Below are positions 19,701-27,989 of a stretch of DNA of 64,000 bases, in pieces. This DNA is from Gilliamella sp. wkB7 (GTDB lineage: Bacteria; Pseudomonadota; Gammaproteobacteria; Enterobacterales; Orbaceae), in contig NZ_CM004509.1 of the NCBI RefSeq assembly GCF_001693435.1, positions 1 through 64,000 of the forward strand, written 5' to 3'. Numbering within the stretch: the stretch's first letter is position 1; every line of letters starts with the position of its first letter. The translations under genes and the position numbers were made by a program. The notes below the pieces were generated by a model. It did not search any database, was not told the DNA's origin, and saw only the letters and a program-made list of their open reading frames with translations.

Positions 19701-20189
19701 TTCGCCATGTTCCATAACTTGACTGACAGAGCGATAACCTGCATTTTCAAGTTGCAAACGTAAGTTCTCACGGCTAATTTGCAGACCTTTTTTCATGATA
19801 AACACATGTCCGCCCAAATAGCTTTGTGGGCAGACCTTTTGCATTAAGGTATTTATCGGTAAAATTAAAGCACCCTTCGTCAAATGTCCTAAATGATAAA
19901 GGCAAGAGAGACGCTCAGAGACAATATCTTGATGCGGTGAAAAACTATCATAAGGCAGTGTTTCCCAATCAGGAAAAAAGATAGCAGGATGTGGTGAAAA
20001 CTGTCTCAGTTCTTCATGAATACGTGTTGTTTGTTGCATATCATCTGTAATAATCACCACTAAACCATCGTGTTCATCAATGGCTTGAGCACAAAATTGG
20101 GATAGAGATGATCCGATTAACTTCCCAATTTGTTTGACTTCACCTGACTTTTTAGGATTTAATGTTGAAATATTGAGAGTTTTTGACAT
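16728..20189 (-). CDS. mfd: Transcription-repair coupling factor
   Basis: This 1153-residue translocase matches the E. coli Mfd length (1148). Mfd pushes stalled RNA polymerase off damaged DNA and recruits UvrA. Visible in order are the UvrB-homology N-terminal region (VIITDDMQQTTRIHEELRQF; ILPINTLMQKVCP), the RNA-polymerase interaction and relay region near PVVHLEHGVGRYAGL (about 480), the helicase motifs GDVGFGKTEVAIRAAF (Walker A, about 630) and LLIVDEEHRFGVRQKE (DEEH box), LTATPIPRTLNMA, the RecG-like TRG block QLRGRVGRSYHQAYAYLL, and the C-terminal D7 region. It is divergent from lolC. Confidence 0.97.
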   Translation of the reverse strand: MSKTLNISTLNPKKSGEVKQIGKLIGSSLSQFCAQAIDEHDGLVVIITDDMQQTTRIHEELRQFSPHPAIFFPDWETLPYDSFSPHQDIVSERLSCLYHLGHLTKGALILPINTLMQKVCPQSYLGGHVFIMKKGLQISRENLRLQLENAGYRSVSQVMEHGEYATRGALFDIYPMGSDKPYRIDFFDDEIDSIRTFDVESQRTLDEITEIQLLPAHEFPFDKTAIELFRSQWRERFPVRLEPESIYQQVSKNILPTGIEYWQALFFNEPLTPLFSYFSTNTLIINTVNIEAHANKFWQDVNQRYDSRKVDPMRPLLEPVIIWSKTDEIFAYFKKYPRMVLSHEVISESNKNVNLAYSNLPDLAIAIQQKDPYLQFHQFIENFTGKIVFSVESEGRKEALQEILGRIRIHPTTINQLGEIHHVDDRFCIILGASEQGFINQSDNFAFITENELLGRRIIRRKKENKQAINTDTLIRSLAELTPGKPVVHLEHGVGRYAGLTTLETGGINAEYLILLYANETKLYVPVSSLNLISRYSGGDEENAPLNKLGTDAWSKARQKAAEKVRDVAAELLDIYAERESKPGFEFKQDREQYELFCEAFPYQETEDQQNAIGAVIGDMCSPYAMDRLVCGDVGFGKTEVAIRAAFLAVINHKQTAVLVPTTLLAEQHYENFCDRFANWPIRIESLSRFKTAKQQQAIIQALGEGKVDIVIGTHKLLQEDVKWKDLGLLIVDEEHRFGVRQKERIKAMRANIDILTLTATPIPRTLNMAMSGMRDLSIIATPPARRLAVKTFVREYDDLVIREAILREILRGGQIYYLHNDVSDIEKVSEKLAELVPEARIAIGHGQMHERDLERVMNDFHHQRFNLLVCTTIVETGIDIPNANTIIIERADKFGLAQLHQLRGRVGRSYHQAYAYLLTPHPKLLSKDAKKRLEAIASLEDLSAGFALATHDLEIRGAGELLGSDQSGQIETIGFNLYIELLDDAVKSLKEGKEPTLESLLNNQQTEVELRLPTLIPDDFIPDVNTRLSLYKRIASIKAIDELTDIQIEMRDRFGKLPDAVLFLLETTKIRYQANKLGITKIEFGEKGGFIEFGKNNKISVDYLIEMIQKSPKNYRLEGANRLKLLSSQLERSNRIEYIKNLLADFSNHQEL

Positions 20190-20339
20190 GTTGATTTTGC
20201 ATGGTTTCGCTGAATAATTAATGTTAGATTATAACGTAAGTATGAGGTTGTTTTCTATAACTGTTTAATCCTGTATGATAGGCACTTTGCAATTAACTCG
20301 TTAAACTTTGTCAAAAAGTTTCAGGTAATATATACATTT

Positions 20340-21551
20340 ATGTCAAAAATATTTCGTCCATTAGTATTTTTTATCGGTTTGCGTTATGTCTATGGGCAAA
20401 AGACTGATGGTTTTGGTCGCTTTGTGTCATGGTTATCAATGCTCGGTATTATGCTTGGCTCCATTGGCTTGATTGTTGTGTTGTCGGTCATGAATGGACT
20501 AGAAGATCAAATGCAGGGGAGCATATTAAAATTTCTGCCTCAGGCTCAGATAACCGCATCGCAAGGTCGCATTGACCCTAATAAAATTGCAGGCGACCAA
20601 TTTAAGAAAATTAAGGGTGTTAATCATGTGGCACCTTTAGTTACAGGCGATGTCGTTTTGCAAAGTGAACAAGGTATTATGGTAAGCACGTTAATGGGAA
20701 TCAACCCAGATGATGGTGATCCAATTAACGATTATGTCTATAGTGGTTCAGTATCGGATCTTGTGCCTGGGCAATATAATGTCATTATTGGATTAACTTT
20801 AGCCAATCAACTGGGTGTAACCGTTGGCGATAAAATTCGCTTGATGGTAACTGATGCCAGTCAGATCACCCCAGTTGGTCGTATTCCCTCACAAAGGTTA
20901 TTTAATATCGTTGGGCTGTTTTCAATCAATCATGACATCAATCAAGCTTTAATTTATGTCAACCAGACTGATGCACGTCACCTGCTTCGCTATCAAGAAG
21001 GAATAATAACAAGCTGGCGTTTGTTTTTAGATAAGCCGTTAGAGATCACCTCAGTAACAAACACTCCATTACCAGAAGGACTAGTCTTTAATGATTGGCG
21101 AGCAAAACGAGGAGAACTATTCCAAGCTATCAAAATGGAAAAAAATGTTATGGGACTATTAATCAGTTTGATTGTTATTGTGGCAGCTTTTAATATTATT
21201 ACCTCGTTAAGTTTATTAGTGATGGAAAAACAAGGTGAAGTGGCGATTTTAAAAACACAAGGTCTATCTCGATTTAAAATCATGTTAATTTTTATTATTC
21301 AAGGCGCAAGTTCAGGAATCATTGGAACACTATTAGGTAGTGCTATAGGGTTATTACTGGCTTGTTACTTAAATGAAATCATGCAACTGTTTGGATTATC
21401 GTTTGCTGGTATTCAATTGCCGTCGCTGGTTGAACCCACACAAATTATCGTTATTGTTATTGGATTACTTATGTTATCGCTAATTTCAACTATTTACCCT
21501 GCCTATCGTGCAGCCAATATTCAACCAGCCGAGGCGTTACGTTATGAATAA
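20340..21551 (+). CDS. lolC: Lipoprotein-releasing ABC permease LolC
   Basis: This 403-residue inner-membrane protein has one N-terminal helix ([27 protein letters not shown], about 30-52), a large periplasmic domain and three C-terminal helices ending with [18 protein letters not shown]. It forms the LolCDE extractor that lifts mature lipoproteins off the inner membrane onto LolA. LolC is the subunit that docks LolA; the assignment of C versus E follows gene order and the [19 protein letters not shown] start. The lolD start lies inside the lolC end (8-base overlap). Confidence 0.95.
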   Translation: MSKIFRPLVFFIGLRYVYGQKTDGFGRFVSWLSMLGIMLGSIGLIVVLSVMNGLEDQMQGSILKFLPQAQITASQGRIDPNKIAGDQFKKIKGVNHVAPLVTGDVVLQSEQGIMVSTLMGINPDDGDPINDYVYSGSVSDLVPGQYNVIIGLTLANQLGVTVGDKIRLMVTDASQITPVGRIPSQRLFNIVGLFSINHDINQALIYVNQTDARHLLRYQEGIITSWRLFLDKPLEITSVTNTPLPEGLVFNDWRAKRGELFQAIKMEKNVMGLLISLIVIVAAFNIITSLSLLVMEKQGEVAILKTQGLSRFKIMLIFIIQGASSGIIGTLLGSAIGLLLACYLNEIMQLFGLSFAGIQLPSLVEPTQIIVIVIGLLMLSLISTIYPAYRAANIQPAEALRYE

Positions 21552-22248
21552 TTCACAAATCTTGCTTTCAGCAAAAAATCTTTGTAAAACTTATAATGAA
21601 GGCAAAATGGTCACCGAAGTTTTAAAAAACGTATCGTTTGATATCCATTCGAAATCTCTATTAGCGATTATTGGGAGTTCTGGTTCGGGTAAGAGTACAT
21701 TGTTACATCTTCTTGGTGGACTGGATAAACCAACTTCGGGTGAAATCATTTTTAAGTCTCAGCAATTAAATCAGCTTTCTGAAAAAGAAAAAGCTCACCT
21801 TCGCAATCACGAAATAGGGTTTGTCTATCAATTTCACCACTTATTACCCGATTTTTCTACATTAGAAAATGTTGCTATGCCACTCTTAATTAGTGGTGCA
21901 AAGCCTAATGATGCAAAAAAGCGAGCAATGGCAATGCTGGAATCGGTTAATTTAGTTAAACGAGCAAATCATAGACCGTCTGAACTGTCTGGTGGGGAGC
22001 GCCAGCGTGTGGCAATAGGACGAGCGCTTATCAACAATCCAGCACTGGTCATGGCTGATGAACCTACAGGTAATCTGGATAAAACTACGGCTGATTCCAT
22101 TTTTGATTTATTGATAAGTTTGAATCGTGATCATGGCACGGCTTTTTTAGTGGTCACACATGATCTGGAACTCGCCAATAAACTTGATAATCAATTAATT
22201 ATGCGCGATGGACAATTGTCTAATCGTTCATTAACCGAAAAAATTTAA
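21544..22248 (+). CDS. lolD: Lipoprotein-releasing ABC ATPase LolD
   Basis: This 234-residue ATPase drives LolCDE. It has Walker [13 protein letters not shown] (about 43), a Q-loop [11 protein letters not shown], the signature [15 protein letters not shown] (about 147), Walker [13 protein letters not shown] and the H-loop VVTHD. I place the start at the ATG at 21544, overlapping the lolC stop. An upstream in-frame start at 21508 would add 12 residues with no family match. E. coli LolD is 233 residues. Confidence 0.96.
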   Translation: MNNSQILLSAKNLCKTYNEGKMVTEVLKNVSFDIHSKSLLAIIGSSGSGKSTLLHLLGGLDKPTSGEIIFKSQQLNQLSEKEKAHLRNHEIGFVYQFHHLLPDFSTLENVAMPLLISGAKPNDAKKRAMAMLESVNLVKRANHRPSELSGGERQRVAIGRALINNPALVMADEPTGNLDKTTADSIFDLLISLNRDHGTAFLVVTHDLELANKLDNQLIMRDGQLSNRSLTEKI

Positions 22249-22260
22249 TGGATAATTACA

Positions 22261-23499
22261 ATGAATTTATCATTAATCACCGCCATTAAGTTCCGCAAAG
22301 GACGCCGTAAAAGTGGGATGGTGTCGTTGATATCAATTATTTCCACATTCAGTATTGCCATAGGTATTGCGGCTTTAATTATTGGGTTAAGTGCAATGAA
22401 TGGTTTTGAGCGTGAACTGCATAATCGAGTATTGTCCGTTGTTCCACATGGGCAGTTTTATCCCGAATATGGTTATCTGGATAATTGGCGAAATGTTCGG
22501 GACGAATTAAAACAGAATAGTCACATTGTCTCAGCTACACCTTTTGTTAATTTTACGGGTTTAATTGAGAATGCGAGTAAACTTGGCGCAGTTGAAGTAG
22601 AAGCGATCGATCCCGATCAAGAAAAATCAATAAGTACACTTCCTAATTATGTATTAAATAATCAATGGCAAAAATTTAAAGCTGATAATCAACAAATTAT
22701 TATTGGTTCTGGTTTAGCCAAAACGCTAGCTGTAAAAGAAAAAGATTGGGTTACTTTATTAATTCCAGTATCCAGCAACTCTAATCAACTAAAACCTCCG
22801 AAACGAGTGCGTTTGCAAGTTATCGGTATTTTGGATTTAAGCGGAAGCCTTAGCAATAATGTTGCTTTGCTCCCATTAGCAGATGCACAAAAGTTACTGA
22901 ATATGGGCGACAGCGTCACAGGCATTATGGTCAATGTAGATAATGTTTATCAGGCTAGGTATATTATTAGTCAGGCAGCGTTAGCTCTGGATGAAAACTT
23001 ATCGTTTAATAGTTGGGAACAAACTTACGGCTTTATGTATCGTGACATTCAAATGATCAGAGAGATTATGTATTTGGCTATGATTGTTGTTATTGGTGTC
23101 GCTTGTTTCAATATTGTTTCGACATTAGTAATTGCTGTTAAAGATAAACAACGTGACATTGCCATTTTAAAAACACTCGGTGCAACTAATTGTTTAATTA
23201 AACAGATCTTTATTTGGTATGGAGTCATTTCAGGATTAATTGGAAGTTTAATCGGGGTGATTTTAGGAGTGATTTTATCATGGCAGCTATCAAATATTAT
23301 GGAATTTGTGGAATCTTTGATGGGGCATAAAATCCTTAACAGTAACATCTATTTTGTTGACTTTTTACCGTCTGAAATTCATCTTTTTGATGTTGTGATT
23401 GTGTTTATTACAGCAATGTTGTTAAGTTTGCTTGCTAGCTATTATCCAGCTCAAAGGGCTTGTAAAATCGATCCTGCACGAGTTTTAAGTAGCTATTAA
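22261..23499 (+). CDS. lolE: Lipoprotein-releasing ABC permease LolE
   Basis: This 412-residue partner of LolC has the same topology: one N-terminal helix, a periplasmic domain and three C-terminal helices. Distinctive marks are KFRKGRRKSGMVSLISIISTF at the start, SWEQTYGFMYRDIQMIREIMYLAM (about 245) and a C-terminal SYYPAQRACKIDPARVLSSY. In LolCDE, LolE contacts the incoming lipoprotein. It starts 12 bases after lolD and ends the operon, which closes with a strong terminator. Confidence 0.95.
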   Translation: MNLSLITAIKFRKGRRKSGMVSLISIISTFSIAIGIAALIIGLSAMNGFERELHNRVLSVVPHGQFYPEYGYLDNWRNVRDELKQNSHIVSATPFVNFTGLIENASKLGAVEVEAIDPDQEKSISTLPNYVLNNQWQKFKADNQQIIIGSGLAKTLAVKEKDWVTLLIPVSSNSNQLKPPKRVRLQVIGILDLSGSLSNNVALLPLADAQKLLNMGDSVTGIMVNVDNVYQARYIISQAALALDENLSFNSWEQTYGFMYRDIQMIREIMYLAMIVVIGVACFNIVSTLVIAVKDKQRDIAILKTLGATNCLIKQIFIWYGVISGLIGSLIGVILGVILSWQLSNIMEFVESLMGHKILNSNIYFVDFLPSEIHLFDVVIVFITAMLLSLLASYYPAQRACKIDPARVLSSY

Positions 23500-23524
23500 T
23501 GAAAAACAATACATAAAACATAAA

Positions 23525-23550
23525 AAAGGCGCACCGTTTGATGCGCCTTT
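23525..23550 (+). terminator. Terminator of lolCDE
   Basis: AAAGGCGCA and TGCGCCTTT pair perfectly around an 8-base loop and are followed by ATTTTTT. It also lies at the end of the convergent rhomboid gene and has an A-run on its other side, so it can serve both strands. Confidence 0.9.
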
Positions 23551-23558
23551 ATTTTTTA

Positions 23559-24293
23559 TTAATATCTATAACCATTTATCAAATAATCATATTGATAATG
23601 CTGATAACCCCAATATAAAATTAGACTTGCAGTGGCAAAGATTAGGACTGTTAATATTGTACAGATTTGGCTTTGATATCGAAATTTTCTCAAACAAAGC
23701 GTGATTAATACTCCCAAGATAAAACCGGTTATTGCACCACCAATATGTGCCATATTATCAATAGAAGGTAATAAACCCAATCCAGCAGTGAGTAATAAAC
23801 TCACCACAATGGATTTGATAGGCATCTCTTGTAAATCAGTACGATTAATCAATGAGTAAGCAAGTAGGGCGGTGATGATACCTAAAATTGCCCCTGAAGC
23901 GCCGCAGCTAATTACATTAATATGTATTGTGGCAACATCACTTGCTAAACTTCCAAATAAACCCGATAGCAAATAGATTCCAACAAAGGCTAATGGAGGT
24001 ATTAATCTTTCTAAAATAACGCCAATACTCCATAGTGCTAACATATTCATAGCAAGATGTGCTAATCCTACATGCATGAAAATATTAGTGAAAAGGCGCC
24101 AATATTCACCAGAAAATGTAAGTTGAGCAACATCAGCACCCCAGTCAATTAAAAACTTACTTTGACTAAAATCAGATAATCCTCGCATATCAAGAATGCG
24201 AGAAATAATAAACCATGCAACATTAATTACGACTAAAATGCTGGTAATTTTGGCTTGATGATATAAAAATTGGAAATATTTTAAAAAGCTCAT
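23559..24293 (-). CDS. Rhomboid-family intramembrane serine protease
   Basis: This 244-residue polytopic protein has about six or seven helices. Rhomboid marks are the HxxxN motif in IFMHVGLAHLAMNMLALWS (about 76), the catalytic serine in SCGASGAILGII (about 133) and the catalytic histidine in NMAHIGGAITGFILG (about 184). The enzyme cuts transmembrane helices within the bilayer; natural substrates are unknown here. I use the ATG at 24291-24293 with an AGGAAA ribosome site at a sensible distance. An upstream TTG would add nine residues but lies beyond that site. The GNAT gene precedes it on the same strand. Confidence 0.9.
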   Translation of the reverse strand: MSFLKYFQFLYHQAKITSILVVINVAWFIISRILDMRGLSDFSQSKFLIDWGADVAQLTFSGEYWRLFTNIFMHVGLAHLAMNMLALWSIGVILERLIPPLAFVGIYLLSGLFGSLASDVATIHINVISCGASGAILGIITALLAYSLINRTDLQEMPIKSIVVSLLLTAGLGLLPSIDNMAHIGGAITGFILGVLITLCLRKFRYQSQICTILTVLIFATASLILYWGYQHYQYDYLINGYRY

Positions 24294-24344
24294 GTTTTGA
24301 GTTTTCCTATTAAAAAACAAAATAGATAAAAACAGATAGGTGAT

Positions 24345-24839
24345 TTAATCCAGATGTTTTCCTAAAATAACTAAATCACGTTTAACGCCATCAAGTTCGG
24401 CAATTTTAGGTAATAATGCCCATTGTTGATAATTCATTTTTTTAAATAGATTCATGCTAGGAAGATTATGCCCAAAAACATAGCTGAATATGGATTCAAT
24501 ACCAGCTTGTTTGGCAAATAATTCAATGCGTATGATGGTTGTTTGACCGATTTTTTTCCCTCTAAAATCCTCATGTAGGTACAAACTGATCTCAACTGTT
24601 TTGTCAAAAGCTGCACGACCATAAAAAGAGGATAAACTTACCCAACCACATGGTTGATTTGAATATTTGATTAACCAAATAGGTCGATTTTTAGGATTAT
24701 GCTGATTAAACCAAACTAAACGACTTTCAACTGACACCGGCTGCAAATCGGCCGTAATTTGACGGCTAGCAATGGTAGAGTTATAAACATCAACAATAAA
24801 AGGCAAATCGTCTAAAGTGGCATCAATATAGGTAATCAT
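24345..24839 (-). CDS. GNAT-family N-acetyltransferase
   Basis: This 164-residue GNAT protein reads ITYIDATLDDLPFIVDVYN at the start. The acetyl-CoA-binding stretch is near YLHEDFRGKKIGQTTIIR (about 92-109), followed by SYVFGHNLPSMNLFKKMNYQQWA, which is typical of the phosphinothricin-acetyltransferase-like branch (PhnO/MnaT/Pat). Those enzymes acetylate small amines such as methionine analogues, but the substrate here is open. It lies 51 bases upstream of the rhomboid gene in the same direction. Confidence 0.87.
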   Translation of the reverse strand: MITYIDATLDDLPFIVDVYNSTIASRQITADLQPVSVESRLVWFNQHNPKNRPIWLIKYSNQPCGWVSLSSFYGRAAFDKTVEISLYLHEDFRGKKIGQTTIIRIELFAKQAGIESIFSYVFGHNLPSMNLFKKMNYQQWALLPKIAELDGVKRDLVILGKHLD

Positions 24840-24968
24840 AAAAATAAAAAATAGTGGTTAATTGTGCCTCATTGTAATGGTTTTAATGCTGGCAAGCAAT
24901 ATTTGTTAAAAACGATCTAACTTTGAAAAAATCATAAAATCATTCAGAATGATACACCGAAATGTCGT

Positions 24969-25134
24969 CTAAAATTTTATGAAAAATAACGTCAATTGCA
25001 TCCGTATTTCACCTGATAATGTTTTATTGCTTGGAAGTATATAAATACCTTGCTGGAGTGGTGTTTTACTATTAATGGCATCTACCCAAAGGACTTTCCG
25101 CTTGACCAAAACCAATGAAGCCAATATTTGCCAT
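24969..25134 (-). pseudogene. yihU: Remnant of sulfolactaldehyde reductase yihU
   Basis: The minus strand starts with a proper ATG and reads MANIGFIGFGQAESPLGR, the Rossmann start of beta-hydroxyacid dehydrogenases and close to YihU (MAAIAFIGLGQMGSP). It stops after 20 codons. In a shifted frame it continues to a segment PSNKTLSGEIRMQ that lines up with PNKVLSGDL of the YihU C-terminal half. So more than 200 codons are gone. It is divergent from a broken yihV and an intact yihW, exactly as in the E. coli yih cluster, which supports the name. Confidence 0.65.
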
Positions 25135-25240
25135 TTTTTACTTCTTAAAGTTCGTTTTAGTTCTTTTAGTATTATATTTGTGATTTTTATTGATTAGAAT
25201 GATCTCGATTGCTTTCTCTAAAATTTCTTTAAATTAAAAT

Positions 25241-25279
25241 TAAACGAATATTTAAGAATGTAAACGAATATTAAGAGTG
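25241..25279 (+). repeat. Tandem direct repeat upstream of the yihV remnant
   Basis: Two adjoining copies, TAAACGAATATTTAAGAATG and TAAACGAATATTAAGAGTG, end 4 bases before the ATG of the broken yihV, in the space between it and the divergent yihU remnant. The position is what one expects for operators of the regulator YihW (CsqR). Binding is inferred. Confidence 0.6.
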
Positions 25280-25283
25280 TTTT

Positions 25284-25698
25284 ATGATTAGAATTGTTTG
25301 CTTAGATATAGCAGTACAAGATAGTATTTATTATATTAATGATATTGAGAAAGTTAATGGCAAATTTATTGCTGGTAATTACAAAGAAATAGATAAAGGA
25401 GCTATAGCAATTACAGTTGTTGTCATTACTAAACTTATAGATAAAGGTTGTATAGGGTTAGAAAAGTAAAATTTACATTGGAATAAAGCATTTAAAGTTG
25501 ATGTGGTAGATACAACTTGAGCTTGAGATGTTTTCCAATGCACATTTGCTTTTGCTCTTGTTAATTGGATATTCAAACTTTAAAGTAGTAAAATTCTCAT
25601 ATGCTGTTGTAGCAATAATATGTACTAAAGCTGGTGGTTGTGCAGAAATACCGTCAATTAAACAAGTAAATGAATTTTTAACTAAACATCAAAGATAA
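25284..25698 (+). pseudogene. yihV: Remnant of sulfofructose kinase yihV (PfkB family)
   Basis: The first 40 codons (MIRIVCLDIAVQDSIYYIND, then GKFIAGNYKEI) align with the start of YihV (MIRVACVGITVMDRIYYVEG). A stop follows. The same frame then resumes at FKVDVVDTT-stop-A-stop-DVF, which is the catalytic DTTGAGD motif with both glycines turned into TGA. After a +1 shift, VVKFSYAVVAIICTKAGG leads to the natural end. About 180 codons are missing between the halves. YihV phosphorylates 6-deoxy-6-sulfofructose in sulfoquinovose breakdown; this copy cannot. It runs into yihW. Confidence 0.85.
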
Positions 25699-25718
25699 AT
25701 ATAATTAAGGAGTAGTCT

Positions 25719-26501
25719 GTGGTGGAATATGTAGAATTAACTGGAAATCCAAGGCATGATAAATTGATTTCTCTTGTTATGTCAAAAGGATACATTAGTA
25801 ATGAAGAACTAGCCAAAATTCTAAATGTAACACCACAAACTATACGACGAGATATTCGTCAATTGAGCGATGCAGGTATAGTTTCTCGACATCATGGTGG
25901 AGCAGGAAGAATTTCAAGTCTCATGAATACTGAATTTTCTAAACGAGAAACAGCATATACAGAAGAAAAAACGATTATTGCCAATGAAGTTGCTAATTTT
26001 ATTCCTGATGGTGCTACTTTATTTATCACTATGGGGACAACTGTTGAGTTTGTTGCAAAAGCTCTAAAAAATAAAAATAATTTGAGAGTAATCACTAATA
26101 GTATAAGAGTTGCTAATATTTTATATCAAAATAAAGGATTCGAGGTCATAACATTAGGGGGGATTTTACATTCACATAATGGCGGTATCGTAGGACCAAG
26201 TGCACTTTCATTAGTGAGTAGTTTTCGTGCTGATTACCTTGTCACAAGTCTTGGCGCTGTTGACTACGATGGTGTTTTATTGGATGTTGATATAAATGAA
26301 GTTGCTGTTGTCAAGGCAATGATTGAACATTCACGTAATTTTATTTTAATCGGTGATCATACAAAATTTCATTCATCAGCCGCTGTCGAAATTGGCAATT
26401 TAAAACAAGTTTCAACGTTTATCACTGACAGTAAACCACCCGCTAATATAATTAAAATATTAAAAGAAAATAAAGTAGAATTAAGAATCGCTAAAAAATA
26501 G
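25719..26501 (+). CDS. yihW: DeoR-family repressor YihW/CsqR-like
   Basis: This 260-residue regulator has a DeoR helix-turn-helix (ISNEELAKILNVTPQTIRRDI, about 26-46) and a sugar-isomerase-like effector domain. Strings shared with E. coli YihW (CsqR) include ELTGNPRHD at the start, RHHGGAGR, ITNSIRVANILYQN, DYLVTSLGA and SSAAVEIGNL, well beyond generic DeoR similarity. CsqR represses the sulfoquinovose genes and is released by pathway intermediates. The start is GTG, 6 bases after AAGGAG. Its own kinase partner is dead upstream, while gldA-dhaKLM follows intact 334 bases downstream, so it may now serve other targets. Confidence 0.85.
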   Translation: MVEYVELTGNPRHDKLISLVMSKGYISNEELAKILNVTPQTIRRDIRQLSDAGIVSRHHGGAGRISSLMNTEFSKRETAYTEEKTIIANEVANFIPDGATLFITMGTTVEFVAKALKNKNNLRVITNSIRVANILYQNKGFEVITLGGILHSHNGGIVGPSALSLVSSFRADYLVTSLGAVDYDGVLLDVDINEVAVVKAMIEHSRNFILIGDHTKFHSSAAVEIGNLKQVSTFITDSKPPANIIKILKENKVELRIAKK

Positions 26502-26835
26502 CGATTTTTTTCTCATAAACACCAATATCGTTCTTCTGTTATAATTTCACCTCTTATTATGCGTTAATGAAAAGAATATTAGACCCTTCCATTCATATTC
26601 ATAGATTCTAAATCATTTTTCTTTCATGTTTTTATTTTTTAATTTTTCTTTTCCTACTTTATTTCTCCTCATACAAAAACAATTTTTAGAAATCAATATT
26701 ATTCTTTTTTGATTAAAAGTTTGCGCTAAATCACATAATCGGCACAATTATGTTGCGTTTGTTTTGTTTTTTATCATTAATATATCAAGTTTGTGATCTT
26801 ATTTGTTTGGTATGGTTCGTTGTTAGGAGGCAATT

Positions 26836-27978
26836 ATGAGAAAAGCATTTATATCACCATCAAAATATGTTCAAGGTGAAAATGAATTACTAAATTTAGG
26901 CTATTTTGTAACAAGTTTTGGCAAAAAAGCTTTATTAATTGGTAATCAATCAGATATTGAACGAGTTCGTAAACAACTTGATTATACGGCAGAAAAATAC
27001 AATTGCTTGTTTGTTACAGCTGGATTTAATGGTGAATGTTCACGTATAGAAGTAGAACGTCTAAAAAAATTAGCTATCACAGAACAATGTGATTGCACTA
27101 TAGGTTTAGGAGGCGGTAAAGCTATTGATACCGCTAAATGTGTGGCCGAAGGTCATGCTGTTATTATTGTGCCAACGATAGCCGCGACTGATGCTCCAAC
27201 TAGTCATTCAGCTGTTTTATATACTCCGGATGGGGCGTTTGATGATTATGCTTATTTCAAACAAAGTCCAAGCGTTGTACTTATTGATACTCAAATTATT
27301 GCTCAAGCACCTGTTCGGTTTTTGGTATCAGGAATGGGGGATGCACTTTCAACATATTTTGAAGCGAGAGCAAATCAAAAATCTTATGCCAATATTAATG
27401 CAGGATTACCATGTGGAGTAAGAGAACAATTGTGCGATGGAGCAAAACCAACTTTAGCTGCTTTTGCTCTCGCTACGCTTTGCTATCAAACTTTATTAAA
27501 AGATGGTAAAAAAGCTAAAGCTTCTTGTATTGATAAAGTAGTCACTCCTGCATTGGAAAATATCATAGAGGCTAATATTCTGCTGTCAGGACTTGGTTTC
27601 GAAAGCGGTGGTTTAGCTGGTGCTCATGCCGTTCATGATGGATTAACCATTCTTGAAGAAACACATCATTATTATCATGGTGAAAAAGTTGCATTCGGTA
27701 CTTTAGTTCAACTTATATTAGAAAATTCACCAGAAGAAGAGCTTAAAGAAGTTTTAGATTTTTGTTTATCAGTTAATCTTCCAGTTTGTCTTGAAGATAT
27801 AGGCGTAAAAACCATTTCAGACGAACAGCTAACTGAAGTGGCAGAAAAAACCATTATCCCTGAAGAATCAATTCATTCTATGCCATTCCCTGTTACTGTT
27901 GAAGGAATTAAAGCGGCAATTTTACTAGCCGATACTATTGGTAAAAACTACAAAACAACTGGCAAATTTGTGAAATAG
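26836..27978 (+). CDS. gldA: Glycerol dehydrogenase
   Basis: This 380-residue iron/zinc-type NAD-dependent dehydrogenase oxidises glycerol to dihydroxyacetone. It has the NAD-binding IGLGGGKAIDTAKCVA (about 94-109), TIAATDAPTSHSAVLYTPDG (about 118) and the metal ligands in GMGDALSTYFEA (Asp), AGAHAVHDGL (His, about 258) and HYYHGEKVAFG (His, about 276). AGGAGG lies just before the ATG. It leads a four-gene operon with dhaKLM (spacings 11-15 bases), giving a full anaerobic route from glycerol to DHA phosphate. The 334-base upstream region holds a TGTGA half-site (26792) but no full CRP box that I can support. Confidence 0.95.
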   Translation: MRKAFISPSKYVQGENELLNLGYFVTSFGKKALLIGNQSDIERVRKQLDYTAEKYNCLFVTAGFNGECSRIEVERLKKLAITEQCDCTIGLGGGKAIDTAKCVAEGHAVIIVPTIAATDAPTSHSAVLYTPDGAFDDYAYFKQSPSVVLIDTQIIAQAPVRFLVSGMGDALSTYFEARANQKSYANINAGLPCGVREQLCDGAKPTLAAFALATLCYQTLLKDGKKAKASCIDKVVTPALENIIEANILLSGLGFESGGLAGAHAVHDGLTILEETHHYYHGEKVAFGTLVQLILENSPEEELKEVLDFCLSVNLPVCLEDIGVKTISDEQLTEVAEKTIIPEESIHSMPFPVTVEGIKAAILLADTIGKNYKTTGKFVK

Positions 27979-27989
27979 GAGCTAATACA

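Noticed and set aside
26786-26810. CRP site upstream of gldA
   Set aside because: Only one half-site (TGTGA) matches; the second half is poor.
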